In this document: positions 22,059 through 35,800 of the stretch, in pieces
Layout of the letters: every line of letters begins with the position of its first letter
Position numbering within the stretch: position 1 is the stretch's first letter
Source of the DNA: Saccharum officinarum
Lineage: Eukaryota; Streptophyta; Magnoliopsida; Poales; Poaceae
Assembly: GCA_020631735.1 (NCBI GenBank)
Contig: CM036179.1
Location: 26,217,063-26,281,062 of the forward strand
Direction of reading: 5' to 3'
Length of the DNA: 64,000 nt
The notes under the pieces: model-generated
Seen by the model: only the letters and a program-made list of their open reading frames with translations
Told to the model about the DNA's origin: nothing
The model's database searches: none
Made by a program: the position numbers and the translations under genes

Positions 22059-23306
22059 TAGGGATGAAAACGATCGGAAACGATCGATAGGAGGCCAAAT
22101 CACTTTCGTTTTCACATCTTTTTCTCGAAAACGAAATCGATACGATATTGTCGGAAACGAATACGGTGCCGATATTCCGGTAATTTCGAAAACGATAGTA
22201 GTCGATCGAAAAATACATCGATAACGATTGGAATCCATGAGAACGGTATCTAAAAAACGATAAACACGTCAAACTGTAGAACATGAGAAGATCCATATAA
22301 CTCGACATATCTCACATGACAATAGTAAATAAAGCCATAATTGACAAGATCACAAGCTGAAACCACATAATTCACACAATCTTATGTCTCAAATAGTGGC
22401 AAACCACGCAACAGTATGACAATTCTTGACAAAGATACAAATAAACGACATGTTCTAAGTTGACTCGATATAAATAGTGATCAAAACATGAATTATTAGA
22501 GTTCTTTTTTCAGTGGAGGCTATAGCCTGAACGTCAGGCATGTCATCGTCGTCCCCGGCCACATCTTCCCGTACATATTCTGAGTATTCATCCTACATAA
22601 TTTGTGATGGATACATACATATGTTAGTTCTCATACAAGGCAACTGTAGATGAGTTAGTTACAAGCATCATATTAATGTACGGAGATATGTAAGGCTCGT
22701 AGCAATAGATGTATTAGCGCAATAGTGCTAATAAGAAATAAAAATCTGCGAAACATATAGCTAATAAGAAGCAAACACAATATATGTATGTGTCGCAGGT
22801 AGCAACCAACACATCATATACAAGGTAAAGGCTAGAAAAAAGAACCTCGAGTGTTGATTGCCTTCTTGTTATACACATGAAATACTTCCGTTAGATAGTT
22901 CCTTTCCAAAAATTATTTGCCTTGTGTGCAGATGTGATCCTTTTTAAAAAAAATTGTCTTGTGTGCTTGCAGCTTGCGTGTACAGATGTGATCCTTTCCA
23001 AAAAAAAAATTACCTTTGTGTGCTTGCATGTGTAATGCGTTGTATATCTCTAAATAAATAAGGATTCATTAGTTAAAGGCCTTTGAATCGATAATTACAG
23101 ACGGTAAATTACCGGTTAAATACGGGAATCTTCGAAAACGATCGGAAGAGGGCAAAATCATTTTCACTTTCGTTTCCGATTATTTTTACCGTTATCATTT
23201 TCGTTTTTTCGGTTACCGCTATCATTTTCGTTTAGGCATAAAAATCGGAAAAAACTCGAAAACGATTTCGAAAAATCGGAGATTATCATTTTCGTTTTCA
23301 TCCCTA
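22059..23306. mobile_element. Non-autonomous hAT transposon, 1,248 bp, perfect 8-bp duplication
   Basis: TTTAGATC flanks both sides (22051-22058, 23307-23314), the 8-bp signature of hAT elements. Inverted termini are TAGGGATGAAAACGA on both ends. Subterminal zones are packed with 'cgaaaacga' and 'cgttttc' words in both orientations. The centre has a tandem duplication of about 55 bp ('agatgtgatccttt..' at about 22930 and 22985) and no transposase frame, so it must be mobilised by an element elsewhere. Confidence 0.88.
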
Positions 23307-23314
23307 TTTAGATC

Positions 23315-23662
23315 TATGTATAATATAAGTATACGGATTTTTTTTGCTATTTTTAGATTTTGATTTGATTTTTGAATTTCACAAGATTTCAGTTTGAACT
23401 GAAAAAAGGTAAAAATCTAACTAACTAAAAGAAAGGGGCCCGCATGGGCTCGGCCCAGCCCATTGGCACCGATTCGGCTCAGGCGCGGTTACAGCACAGC
23501 CTGCTGGGTTTTTTTTTTTTTTGGCCGTTTGGGTATGCAAAGGAGACACAGCTCACGCCACGGCAGATAAGGCCACGTGCATCCTTCGCTACTCACCTGC
23601 GCTCTCCTCCAGTCTCCACTTCACTTCGGTCCCTGATCGCCGGGCGAGCAGCGGTAACGGCC
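23315..23662 (+). promoter_or_regulatory. Upstream region and 5' leader of the FAP3-like gene
   Basis: It lies between the hAT element and the chosen start codon. It includes a 14-base T run (about 23508-23522) and a GC-rich, pyrimidine-rich leader (23580-23650). No clear TATA box was seen. The hAT insertion sits only about 350 bp upstream of the start codon and may lie within the promoter. Confidence 0.4.
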
Positions 23663-23855
23663 ATGATGAACATGGCGTCCGTCGTTCCCTGCGCGCAGGC
23701 ATTCCCCGCGTTAATGACGCCCGCCGGTGGCTCCCACCGTCGGTTCCACACGAATGCGGCGGCCTCCAAGAGCGGATTGGCCTGCCGCGTCGCGCGCAGC
23801 GGGGGCGGCGGCGCCCGGTGGCTGCCGGTCTCCTGTGCAGCGGGGGGCGGCGCAG
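23663..23855 (+). CDS. FAP3: FAP3-like exon 1 (transit peptide)
   Basis: It encodes MMNMASVVPCAQAF... and ends after GCGCAG with donor GTTAGG. It leaves one base (G) to complete the first codon with exon 2. Confidence 0.8.
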
Positions 23856-26800
23856 GTTAGGGTCTCTGTGACTCGTCTATTTATGGTTGCTGCAAGTTTT
23901 GGTTCCCAATTTTCCCTTCAGTTCGAACTTGGGGTGTAATTACTAAGTTTAGGTAATTAGGTTCATACTCTTCGAAATTATGTTGATGTAGCTACTGATG
24001 TTGAATGATTGGATGGATGTTCAAGAAAGTAGAAAAATTAGATTTGAGTAATTGGTGATGCAGCATGGGAGGAATTTGCTTGGTCGGGTGGCTTGGGGCA
24101 CTCTTGAGGGAGATAAGGCGTTCGCTTCATACTTATCCAACAGCATGAGTCACCGAATCAGATCTAAGTTCTTGAATGAACTGGTGCAATTTCCAGTGGC
24201 CTCAATTCATATCTCGTCGATGAGCACTAATACTTGAGACGTTAGCCAATAGAATTTGCCAATTCATATCCCGATTCATACATACTCACGTTATCTATAT
24301 TCAGGAGAATACTTCCTCGACAACGGCTAACAGTAGTTTTCATCCTCTTTTATGCTCTCTACTTGTTCCATGTTTAGCATCTCTGGCCTGAGTGATATTC
24401 CTGTTGTCAAAAATCTATGTAGCCTGACTGCTACAGGGTGTGCTAGAACTTTGATTCTATCCATCTTAATCAAAAAGGGGAAAAGGTGTTCAGCAGTACT
24501 TTTCAGCAATACTTTAGCACTACTTTTCAAGGAATGAACAATGTTTTCCTATCACAACAAATGCATAAGCATCAGCATAAGCCAAATTTTAGCGAAACGA
24601 ACAGGGCTCTTTGTACAAAAGAACTCTTTATGTTGTTCTTTATTATAAAATATAAGTGTAGGTTGAAACTCCTATGTGAAAACTTATTATTTGGCCTATG
24701 TAAAATCGTAGAAAATTAAAATAAACAAGGCAAAATTATTTACTCACTAGAAAAACCATTTTTAGTGTGTTACATCAGTAGATCCATGCACAACAATCCA
24801 GTTAGGAGAAGCAGCAATACTAGGAGCAGAGCGCTGGAGTTAGGTGAACAAAGGATTCCAGTAGCAGTCTTGTGATCCCCACGCAGAAAATCTGGTGGAG
24901 TAGCACCTGTATCTGCAGCTAGCATATCAATCACCAATGGGGATCCCACAGGCAAACCTGTGAGCTGTCACTGGGGAGAGAGCACCAGCACAGGCTTATG
25001 TGTAGCCACTGAATACAAGGAAGCAACTTGGTCCATAGTAGGAAAACCAACCTTGCTTGGCGCTAAAAAAGAAGTGGATTTAGCAGCTGGAAAAGGAGAT
25101 GTATTCAGCTTCCCCCTATTATACTCAGCTGACTTCTGAAGCACTAACTTTTGCTGCAAGAGCAGTTTTAAGGAAAGGTGTTCTGCTATTTGCATGGGAG
25201 CTGGACCTGATGATGAAGCGCTGTGCTCATTCTGTTTAGGTCTGAACTTTTGTGTTTCTTTGACAGACTACGAACACCATTATTGCCAGTCTTGTCTTCT
25301 GCCACATTGCCATAATCATCTTGTTCATTGGGATCAATCTCAAGTGGTGGGATGGCTGGTATAAATTCTTCATCAGCCTCTAAAGTGAAAGTTATGTCAT
25401 AACCCACCTTGATCAGTGGTATATGGGAATTGTTCCATATTCAACACTCCAACCTGTCCTCGAATCACACCTTTTGTCTGGAACATGTGCATATCAACAT
25501 CTTGTGTTGCACCAACCACAGTTCCAGTACCCAAAAAGCTAGGTAGTGGCTTGCCTGAAATATGGATCCAGATGACCAAGTGCGATCAAAATAGTTTTAG
25601 GGTGGACAAAAGGGTGCCTCAGAAGCTGAAAGGTAAGTTCTATAGGACGGCGATTCGTCCGGCGATGTTATATGGTGCTGAGTGTTGGCCTACAAAAAGG
25701 CGACATGTCCAGCAATTGAGTGTAGCGGAGATGCGTATGTTGCGTTGGTGTTGTGGGCACACAAGGAGGGATAGAGTACGGAATGACGATATTCGGGATA
25801 GGGTTGGGGTGGCACCAATTGAGGAGAAATTGATTCAACATCGGTTGAGATGGTTTGGACATGTCCAACGGAGGCCTCCTGAGGCGCCGGTGCGTAGTGG
25901 AGTTCTAAAGCGGGCCGATAATGTAAAGAGCGGTAGAGGTCGACCTAAACTAACTTGGGACGAGTCCGTTAAGAGAGATCTTAAGGAGTGGAATATCCCC
26001 AAGGATTTAGCTATGGACAGGAGCGCTTGGAGATTAGCAATCAACGTGCCTGAACCGTGACATCTTTTGTCTTGTGCCCTTTATGTCCCTTTATGTGTCT
26101 CCCTGTTTCTCGTCTCTTTTGGGTTTCATCTCTAGCCTACCCCAACTTGCTTGGGACAAAAGGCTATGTTGTTGTTGTTGTTGTTGTGGAGAAATCGATT
26201 GGGACTGATACCTGATCTATCTATTTTTTCCCTTTTGTGTGCACACACATCTTAGCTAGCAATGCATGTATTTTATAGAACTTCTGTTGCTCCTTTAATA
26301 TCAGGTTGGTCGTACCATCAAGTATGAAAAGAATCATTCTTGCCAGTCAAATCTACAGAAGACCTGATTCTTGGTGTTCCCCTGATAACTGTCAATCTGT
26401 TGGACTTGCACTTAAGTCTCATGTGTACACATATAACAGTGCTCAGAATATGTATCTTCAAATTAGACATATGAATATGTTAGAAGTTGTCATTGGTTGA
26501 TTAGGAGTCTTACATTTAAAATTTTACAACCAATCATCTAGCTCGCCGAGTCACCAGGTCCTGGGTTCGAAGCCGTCTCTCTGCAGAATTTCTGCGGGGG
26601 TAAGACTTTGCTTCGGTTATTCCCTTCCCCAGACCCCACTCGTGTGGGAGCCTCTGGCACTGGGTCTGCCCTTTTTTAACCAATCATCTAGCTGCAAAGC
26701 TTGCTATCTTTGCTTTTCAAGCTTTAGAAAAGAGGATTGTTAGATAAACTGTCTGTCCCAAGTTTGCTTGTCATGATTTTTTCTCTTCAAACGTGTTTTT

Positions 26801-29800
26801 TTTCTCAAGAATATTTACTATTTACAATGACTCAACCCATCTTCTTTCTCTGTAGTTGGTGATGCTTTTGTTACTGAGGACACAACAAATGTGAAGTTTC
26901 CTCGGGAACTAACAGTTCCAGGCTATACATACCCTTTGGTTGCAGTTGGCACAGGTATATTTAGCTGTATGTCAATATCAAACTAAATTCTGTATTGTTC
27001 TTTCACCCTTTTCTCGTACTGACTTTTGTGGTTGAGTTAGTTTGTGATAATAGAGGGTTTAAGTGGTCGAATAAATGGGTTATTGATGGATAAGTCTCTG
27101 TGGCTGGTGGTTGTAGGGCTGCTGCACACTGCAGCACATGATCTTTGTGTCCAGCATCTTTTGACTGCTTTTAGGACAGCAGTTAGCATCTAGGACAGCA
27201 TCTGCTTTTAGGACAGCAGTTGGCATCTAGGACAGCATCTTAGACTAGCATCTTGGCATATACTTGGCTGGCTAGCAGCCTATAAATATGTATCCCCAAC
27301 CCCTCAGGTTGGCATGACATTGTTTGAGTTTGTGTGAGAAATAAACCAGAAAATTGTCCCAACTCCTAGTGTCATCCCCTCTCGATGAGAGTAAGGATTC
27401 AGCTACTACCAAGAGTGCGAATCTAACGACTAACAAGTGGTATCCGAGCCGTACTATCCTGTAGCCTGAGCATCTCCTGCTCTTCTCCTTCCCCGGCCTC
27501 GCAGCAGCCCCAACCGCAGCCGGTAGCAGCAGCAGCTCCGGCTGCCCCTGCTCTCCACACAGCAGCCAACTCGATAGCGCGCCATGTCCGCAGGCCAGTC
27601 TCAGGGCTCGGTCGCCTCGAGCGCGCGGCGTCGGCAGGAGGCCGACCTCGCCGCGGCAGAGAAGCGCGAGCGAGCGGCAGCAGACGCCGCTGCAGCAGCG
27701 GCAAGGGCATCGAGGCTGGCAGCAGCGGAGCTAGCAGCAGCTAGAGCGGAGGTGGAAGCAGCGGCGGCGGCGGATGCATCGCGTGCAGCAGCAGCGGAGG
27801 TCGAGGTTCTACGCGGCAGCAACAGCAGCTCCATCGCTGTTGATGATAGCGCCGACGCGGACCTCGAGCTGCTGGAGAGGGAGGCATCGCGAGGGCGAGC
27901 GGCGCAGTGGGCAGCCGTGCACGCCCACGAGCGCGGCGGCAGCCCAGACAGGCGCAGACACGCCGGCGGCGCTCCTGAAGGAGGCGCGCACGGCGGTGGC
28001 GCTCCTGGAGGAGGCGCGCATGGCGGCGGCGGACGGGTCGACGGAGAGCGCGGCCTTCACAGGCAGCGCGGCTCTCTCTCCCCGGTTCGGTACCGTGGTC
28101 ACCACGAGTACCAGGCTGTCGTCAGGGACGTCGGCCCCGGCGGCGGGTGGCCTACCCTCACCAAGACCAACTATGTTGAGTGGGCTGCGGTGATGAGGGT
28201 GAAGCTCCAGGTGCGGCATATGTGGGATGCAGTCCGGTACGGCGACGTCGACTACGACCAAGATCGACGGGCGCTGGATGCTCTCATTGCTGCAGTCCCG
28301 CCCGAGATGCAGTTTTCGCTTACCAGCAAGCGGACTGCCAAGGAGGCTTGGGACGCCATTGCTGCAGCACGCATCGGCAGTGACCGCGCCCGCAAGTCCA
28401 CACTGCAGGCACTTCGCAAGGAGTGGGAGAACCTGGCCTTCAAGCCAGGTGAGGACGTTGATGACTTTGCTCTCCGTCTCAACACTCTGTTGCAGAAGTT
28501 GGTGCAGTTCGGCGACGACACCTACGGCGAGGAGAGAGCTGTTGAGAAGCTCTTCCGCTGCGTTCCCGAGAAGTACAAGCAGATGGCTCGCTCAATCGAG
28601 TCTCTGCTGGACCTCTCCACGATGACGATCGAGGAGGCGTTGGGCCGCCTCAAGGTCGTTGACAGCGATGAGCCACAGCGCCTCTCGGGACCCGTCACCA
28701 TTGGCGAGAAGCTCCTCCTCACTCGGGAGCAGTGGGCTGCCGGCCAAGGTGACAGAAAGAAGGGGGAGCCTTCTTCCACGACAGGCAGCCGCAAGCGTGG
28801 CAAGCGTGGCAAGCCGCGCAAAGACGCCCAGGCAGGGGCGCGAGGACGTGCCGAGGGTGATGATCGTGGAGGCGCCCAGGGCGGCGCCGCTGGCAAGCAA
28901 AAGCCAGCACGAGGCGACCCTTGCTACAACTGCGGCAAGCTTGGTCATTGGGCCAAGGATTGTCGACAGCCACGACGCGGCCAGGCCCACGTCGCGCAGG
29001 CGGAGGAGGAGGAGCAGCCGGCTCTGTTCATTGCTCATGCGAGCATCGAACTACCTCCAGCGGCACCGGCCGCAACGGCTCTTCTCCACCTTGACGAGCC
29101 AAAAGCACACGCCCTCCTCGACGACAGCTCCGGCAACGACAAGGCCGACGGGTGGTGCCTTGACACCGGCGCCACCCACCACATGACCGGGCGGCGGGAG
29201 TTCTTCACCGAGCTCGACCCAAGCGTTCGAGGCACCGTCAAGTTCGGCGACGCCTCCGCTGTGGAGATCAAGGGCGTCGGCTCTGTCGTCTTCGTCGCCA
29301 AGACTGGCGAGCACAGGCTGCTCACCGGTGTCTACTACATCCCCGCGTTGAGGAACTCCATCATCAGCTTGGGACAGCTGGATGAGAGCGGATCGCGCGT
29401 GGAGATCGAGCACGGGGTGCTGCGCATCTGGGATCATCGACACCGGCTCCTGGTCAAGGTCAACAGGAGCAACCGCCTCTACGTCCTTCACGCACAGGTG
29501 GCGCAACCTCTTTGTCTTGCAGCCCGCCGCGACGACGACGCTTGGAGGTGGCACGAGCGCTTTGGGCACCTCAACTTTGAGGCCCTAAGGCAGCTCGGCA
29601 GCAAGGACATGGTGCGGGGCATGCCGCACGTCGACCACGTGGAGCAGTTCTGCGACACCTGCGTCCTCACCAAGCTGCGGCGGCTTCCTTTCCCTCGCCA
29701 GGCAAGCTTCCGCGCCAAGGAGAAGCTGGAGCTCGTACACGGTGACCTCTGTGGCCCCGTGACACCGGCTACACCTGGAGGCCGGCGCTACTTCCTCCTC

Positions 29801-32800
29801 CTCGTCGACGACATGTCCCGCTACATGTGGGCTGTCCTGCTCGACGCCAAGGCAGCCGCGGCGGACGCCATCAAGCGTCTTCAAGCTGCTGCGGAGGCGG
29901 AGTGCGGCCGCAAACTTCGGGTCCTACGCACGGACAACGGCGGCGAGTTCACGGCGGCCGAGTTCGCGGCGTACTGCGCCGATGAGGGGATCCACCGCCA
30001 CTTCTCCGCTCCGTACACTCCGCAGCAGAACGGCGTCGTCGAGCGCCGCAACCAGACGGTGGTGGCCACCGCCCGTGCCCTCCTCAAGCAGAGAGGGATG
30101 CCGGCGATCTACTGGGGTGAGGCGGTGATGACTGCCGTTCACTTGCTCAACCGCTCCCCCACCAAGGCCCTCGACGATAAGACGCCATACGAGGCCTGGC
30201 ACGGGCGCAAGCCCGCGGTGAGCCACCTTCGCGTCTTCGGCTGCCTGGCCTTCGTCAAGGAGCTCAACCACGTCGGCAAGCTCGACGACCGGAGCACGCC
30301 AGGGGTCTTCATCGGCTACGCGGAGGGCTCCAAGGCCTACCGCGTCCTCGACCCTGCGACACGACGCGTGCGCATCACGCGTGACGTCGTGTTCGACGAG
30401 GGGCGAAGCTGGACGTGGGGCAAAATGGTGGATGATGGCTCGACTCCGACGACCAGCGATTTCGTCGTCGACTACGTCCACTTCAAGGAGGCGGGGGGAG
30501 CTAGCAGCTCGTCCTCACCGAGCTCGCCTACCCCACCACCTCGTTCGCCACCACCTCCGGCGAGTCCTTCACCACCGCCACCACCAGCTCCGGCGAGTCC
30601 ACCACCAGCACCGCCGGCCACGCCTCGTTCTCCTACACTAGACCCTACCTCCTCAGGCTCGGCACCGGCAACTTCGGCCCACGACGAGCAGCGCACAGTG
30701 GAGTTCGCCACTCCGCTGTCCAACGACGAGGATCGCATCGACGCCTACCACGGCGGCGAGCCTCTGCGCTACCGTACCGTGGACAACCTCCTCGGCGAGC
30801 AGCCGGTCCCTGGACTGGCACAGCACGACTTTGAGGCGGAGCTGCACCTCGCACAGGACGATGGCGAGCCTCGTTCCTTCGCCGAGGCGGAGAGGGACGC
30901 GGCATGGCGTGCCGCGATGCAGATGGAGATGGACGCCGTCGAGCGGAACAAGACGTGGGAGCTGGCCGATCTTCCAGCCGGCCACCACGCCATCTCTCTC
31001 AAGTGGGTCTTCAAGCTCAAGAAGGACGAGACCGGAGAGGTGATCAAGCACAAGGCGCGTCTGGTGGCGCGCGGCTTCGTCCAGCAAGAAGGAATCGACT
31101 TCGACGACGCCTTCGCGCCCGTTGCACGGATGGAGTCCGTGCGACTCCTCCTTGCGCTAGCTGCCCAGGAGGGCTGGCGTGTCTATCACATGGATGTCAA
31201 GTCGGCGTTCCTTAACGGCGACTTGAAGGAGGAGGTCTACGTGCATCAGCCGCCGGGATTTGCGATTCCCGGCAAGGAGGGCAAGGTGCTCCGTCTGCGC
31301 AAGGCCCTCTATGGCTTGCGGCAGGCACCAAGGGCGTGGAATGCCAAGCTGGATTCCACGCTGAAGGGGATGGGCTTCGAGCAAAGCCCACACGAGGCGG
31401 CCATCTACCGGCGGGGCAGCGGAGGAAAGACCCTGCTGGTAGGCGTCTACGTCGACGACTTGGTGATCACCGACACCAAGGAGGTGGAGATCGAGGCGTT
31501 CAAGGAGAAGATGAGGGCGACTTTCCAGATGAGCGACTTGGGCCCTCTCTCCTTCTACCTGGGGATCGAGGTCCACTAGGACAGCTCCGGCACCTCTCTT
31601 CGCCAGACTGCCTACGCCAAGCGCATTGTGGAGCTAGGCGGTCTCACCGACTGCAACCCAGCCCACACTCCTATGGAGGAGAGGCTGAGGCTGAGTCGGG
31701 AGAGTACGGAGGAGGTGGACGCGACGCAGTACCGGCGCATTGTGGGCAGCCTTCGCTACCTGGTCCACACGCGACCGGACTTGGCGTTCGCCGTCGGCTA
31801 CGTCGCCGGTTCATGCAGCGACCGACAATGGAGCACCAGCAGGCCGTGAAGAGGATCCTCCGCTACGTCGCAGGCACCTCCGACTACGGCTTGCACTACC
31901 CGAGGTGCCCCGGTGCGGCGCATTTCATCGGGTACAGCGACAGCGACCACGCCGGCGACATCGACACGAGCAAGAGCACCAGCGGGACGCTGTTCTTCCT
32001 CGGCAAGTGTCCGATCAGCTGGCAGTCGGTCAAGCAGCAGGTGGTGGCTCTGTCCAGCTGCGAGGCAGAGTACATCGCAGCCACTACCGCTGCTACTCAG
32101 GCCTTGTGGCTGGCTCGGCTGCTTGGCGATCTCCTTGGCAGAGATGCAGAGGCGGTGGAGCTCAGGGTGGACAGCAAGTCCGCCTTGGCCTTGGCAAAGA
32201 ATCCTGTCTTCCACGAGCGCAGCAAGCACATCCGGGTGAGGTACCACTTCATCAGAAGCTGCCTGGAGGAAGGGAGTGTCCGGGCCAACTACATCAACAC
32301 CCAAGACCAGCTCGCCGACTTCCTGACCAAGTCTCTCGGGCGGGTCAAGTTTCAGGAACTTCGCGCCAGGATCGGGATGGCCCAGATACCTCACAAGGAG
32401 CCACACAAGACTTAGGGGGAGAGTGATGGATAAGTCTCTGTGGCTGGTGGTTGTAGGGCTGCTGCACACTGCAGCACATGATCTTTGTGTCCAGCATCTT
32501 TTGACTGCTTTTAGGACAACAGTTAGCATCTAGGACAGCATCTGCTTTTAGGACAGCAGTTGGCATCTAGGACAGCATCTTAGACTAGCATCTTAGACTA
32601 GCATCTTGGCATATGCTTGGCTGGCTAGCAGCCTATAAATATGTATCCCCAACCCCTCAGGTTGGCATGACATTGTTTGAGTTTGTGTGAGAAATAAACC
32701 AGAAAATTGTCCCAACTCCTAGTGTCATCCTCTCTCGATGAGAGTAAGGATTCAGCTACTACCAAGAGTGCGAATCCAACGACTAACAGTTATAACATGT

Positions 32801-35800
32801 CTATTAAGCTTTCTTGTAAAGCCGGGTGGGTACCTTTGATCTAAGTATTGGATTTATGATAAAGGGGGGGAAGACCCAGTGCCAGAGGCTCCCACACGAG
32901 TGGGGTCTGGGGAAGGGAATAACCGAAGCAAAGTTTTACCCCCGCAGAAATTCTGCGGGGAGACGGCTTCGAACCCAGGACCTGGTGAGTGGTGACTCGG
33001 CGAGCTAGCACTCACCAACTGCACCAGGCCTGCCCTTCAAGTACTGGATTTATGATCTTATGTTATATTTTCTAACTATCCAACAGTATGAACTTTTTGA
33101 TGTTATTATCACATTGTTTGTCTTTGTGGAAAAATAATGGAACCAGAAGAACCATTTGTTTTTCTTCATCACATTTCTGCATTAATTGCTAGAATGGCTT
33201 GCAGTTAGATGGATTGAAAACATTTAATAAAGGTTTTGCACCTTTGCTATTGACAGTTCATACTATTCTGTAATATTTGATCCAAAATTCTTAAGAATTT
33301 ATGATTCAGAATTGATCCTTTCTCTAACCTACCCCCTTTGTTGTAGTTCTTTTATGATTTGATTGTTATATATAACAGTGATACCAGAGATTTCTTCAAG
33401 TAGTAACTTCTATCTAATTATCTTTTCAATATAATGTGGTGTGTCTTCTATGGTTTAACTGTACAAATTCTTTAAGAATTTTGGGATAGAAGTTTTGAGA
33501 CTAGACTCTATAATGGAAAGCTAAAACTGTCAAGAAAATATGCCAATATGCTTTGAATCTCCCATGGTTACATCCAGCCTCCCTTAAGCCTATGGTGTGA
33601 ACTGAAAGTAGGTCCAATTACTTTTTATTGAACTTAATAAAGTTTACTTTGCAAACTCAGGACTTCTAACTATTTCACACATTGAATTTACACACCAACT
33701 AATTCTCCAAAACTATCAAGATGTTCAGGAAAGCTTTGCACTCTATGTTATACGCCTATTTGTGTTCAGAATGAAAACCTTTGGTATAAGTTGATTACAT
33801 AATATCTCCTGTAACTATGAGCAGTCTCTAGTCACTGAGTTTGACCATATTATTAAATTATTAGGTTAATATTATGTTAGTACTTAGGTTGTGTATTGTT
33901 TTGAGAAGCATCGAAGGTTAACACATTTAATGTTACAGTAATATTTTAAACAGTGCACTTTCAGACACTCTTGGAGTAGTGATTCCGCACGTTGATTATT
34001 TTCTAACAAATGTATCCATGGAGGTCATATTCATTTTAAAATTAAAATAATACTAATTATTATAAGAAAGAAACAGCAAAAGCTCGAATGTGTAGAAGTC
34101 TTGGAATCAAAGCAGTTAATCAATGAAGTGTAGAAGTGCCAAATGGCATGTCAACTGTTATGATCGGCAGGACCTACTCAAGGCGTGGGCCAAATAGTGG
34201 CTGATTATTTATTATTTTCGAAATTTATTTGTCTTATTAGTTATTAGCTGAAGGGCTCTTTAGCAAAATAGAGATTAGCAAGTTATATATACTCTGTAAT
34301 CAGGATTTTGGAAATTAAGCAGAACATAATTGTTCCGGCTTCCTGAAGGGAGCCGGGAGTCCCCAAAACCCTAGCCGCCACCCTTCCTGTCCCCGCGCCC
34401 TAGATCACGGCACCTCGCCGCCGAGCCACGTTCAAACCCCGTCCCCCGATCATCCACACCTACAACCTCAGATCGGTTCAGGGCAGAGAGCAACAGCATA
34501 TCATCAACGTATCCAAATCTTCACTGTTTCAGAAAGAGATGATATTTTTGTCAAAGGATGATTGATATTTGATAGAATAGAGATACCAGAACATTGTTTA
34601 GCATTACCTATTTGAAACATTGCCCAAATGTGAACTATTTTTGGGATGCTACAATGGAGATGTGGGATTAACCCAGGTTATTTGATAGGCTCCTCAGCAT
34701 TTAACTCCACTAGGATCCTTCTGTGTCACCTCCCAGGGCGACGGGAGGGCCGCTGCCGCCGCCCAAAAAACTCCACCATAGCCTCCACCTCCGGCCACCG
34801 CTGTCGCAGGTCCGCGCGGTGGCGGCCAGCACTGTCACTGGAAAAAGGTGTGCATCTGCACCTCCTTCCTCCTCCCCTCTCATTTCTTCTCCTTCTTGCT
34901 GGTGTTTCAGCGTGCAGGGTGGGTGCTGCGGTCATGATGTTGGCAAATCCGGAGCTCCCAGGACCAGATCCAGTCCTCCTTGTGTCGGATCTGCCGATGG
35001 CTTGAGAGAACTATTCACGGTTCCTGCCGACATGCTCCTCCTAGGTGTCTGGTGGCTGGGCCGGCGGACTCCTCGAGCTCCCTGGCCAGGGCACATCCCA
35101 TGCATGTCCGGGCAGAGAACGGCAGTGCTGTAGCATTGACGCCGGCAACTGCCTCAAGGTTGCGTCCCCCGATAGTGCAGGCCGGGTGTGGCCAGCTCCT
35201 CATCTCTTGACTAGATCTGCGCCCTTGACAGGCCTTGAGCGGCCTACGCGGCCCTGGTGCTCGGTGGCAGCTCCATCTGCTGCGCCGTGCTCCCGTACTC
35301 GACTGAAGGTACACGTACAGGTATGGTACGATGATGGCCTTTGTTCGCCATGGGGTGCTTGACTGTCATGTGATTTCTTGGCAAAAGTCTAGCCTGGCTC
35401 ATAGCCATGCCGGTGGCAGTGGCATCCTTATGCGTCATGTTCCTTCTAGGAGGTGAACCACTTGCCACCTTGCCATGTGTGTGGTCTTAGGGTGAACCCA
35501 ATCCGGTGTCCTCAAATGTGCGATGGTGGCATCTTTCATGGCATTCCCTTCTTGGAAGCGTCGCACTTGGAGACCACGTACACCTCATGGGTGTTCATCC
35601 TTGCACACAGCTCAAATCCACCTTCGGTGATCAAACCCTTGATATTTGCACAAGTTACTGACTGGCAAATATCATTGTCAGTGTCCTTACTCCGCCATCA
35701 TCCATGATCCTTGATTGCTTTGTCTGACCAAATGCCGGGTTAGCAGGACCATGATTTCTCTTGGATCTCCTTGTTCTCCTATCGCTGACCCTCCCTCCTT

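Larger units (their letters stand above)
27084..32788 (+). mobile_element. Near-intact Ty1-copia retrotransposon in intron 2, 5.7 kb
   Basis: Target duplication GTTAT (27079-27083, 32789-32793). LTRs are 27084-27435 (352 bp) and 32424-32788 (365 bp). They differ by four substitutions plus a 13-bp tandem duplication ('ttagactagcatc' twice) in the 3' copy. The primer-binding site is TGGTATCCGAGCC and the polypurine tract AGGGGGAGAG precedes the 3' LTR. The internal region carries the full gag-protease-integrase-RT-RNase H order of copia elements. Lineage within copia was not assigned. Confidence 0.95.

Noticed and set aside
23444..23662. N-terminal extension of the FAP3-like protein from an upstream ATG at 23444
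   Set aside because: The frame crosses a 14-base T run and reads like untranslated leader; the transit-peptide composition begins at 23663.
26560..26580. tRNA-like GGTTCGAAGCC
   Set aside because: It is the B-box of a SINE with a 16-bp target duplication; no cloverleaf can be formed around it.
27774..31576. Many minus-strand and out-of-frame frames over the copia polyprotein, up to 243 aa
   Set aside because: Shadows of the GC-rich gag-pol frame.
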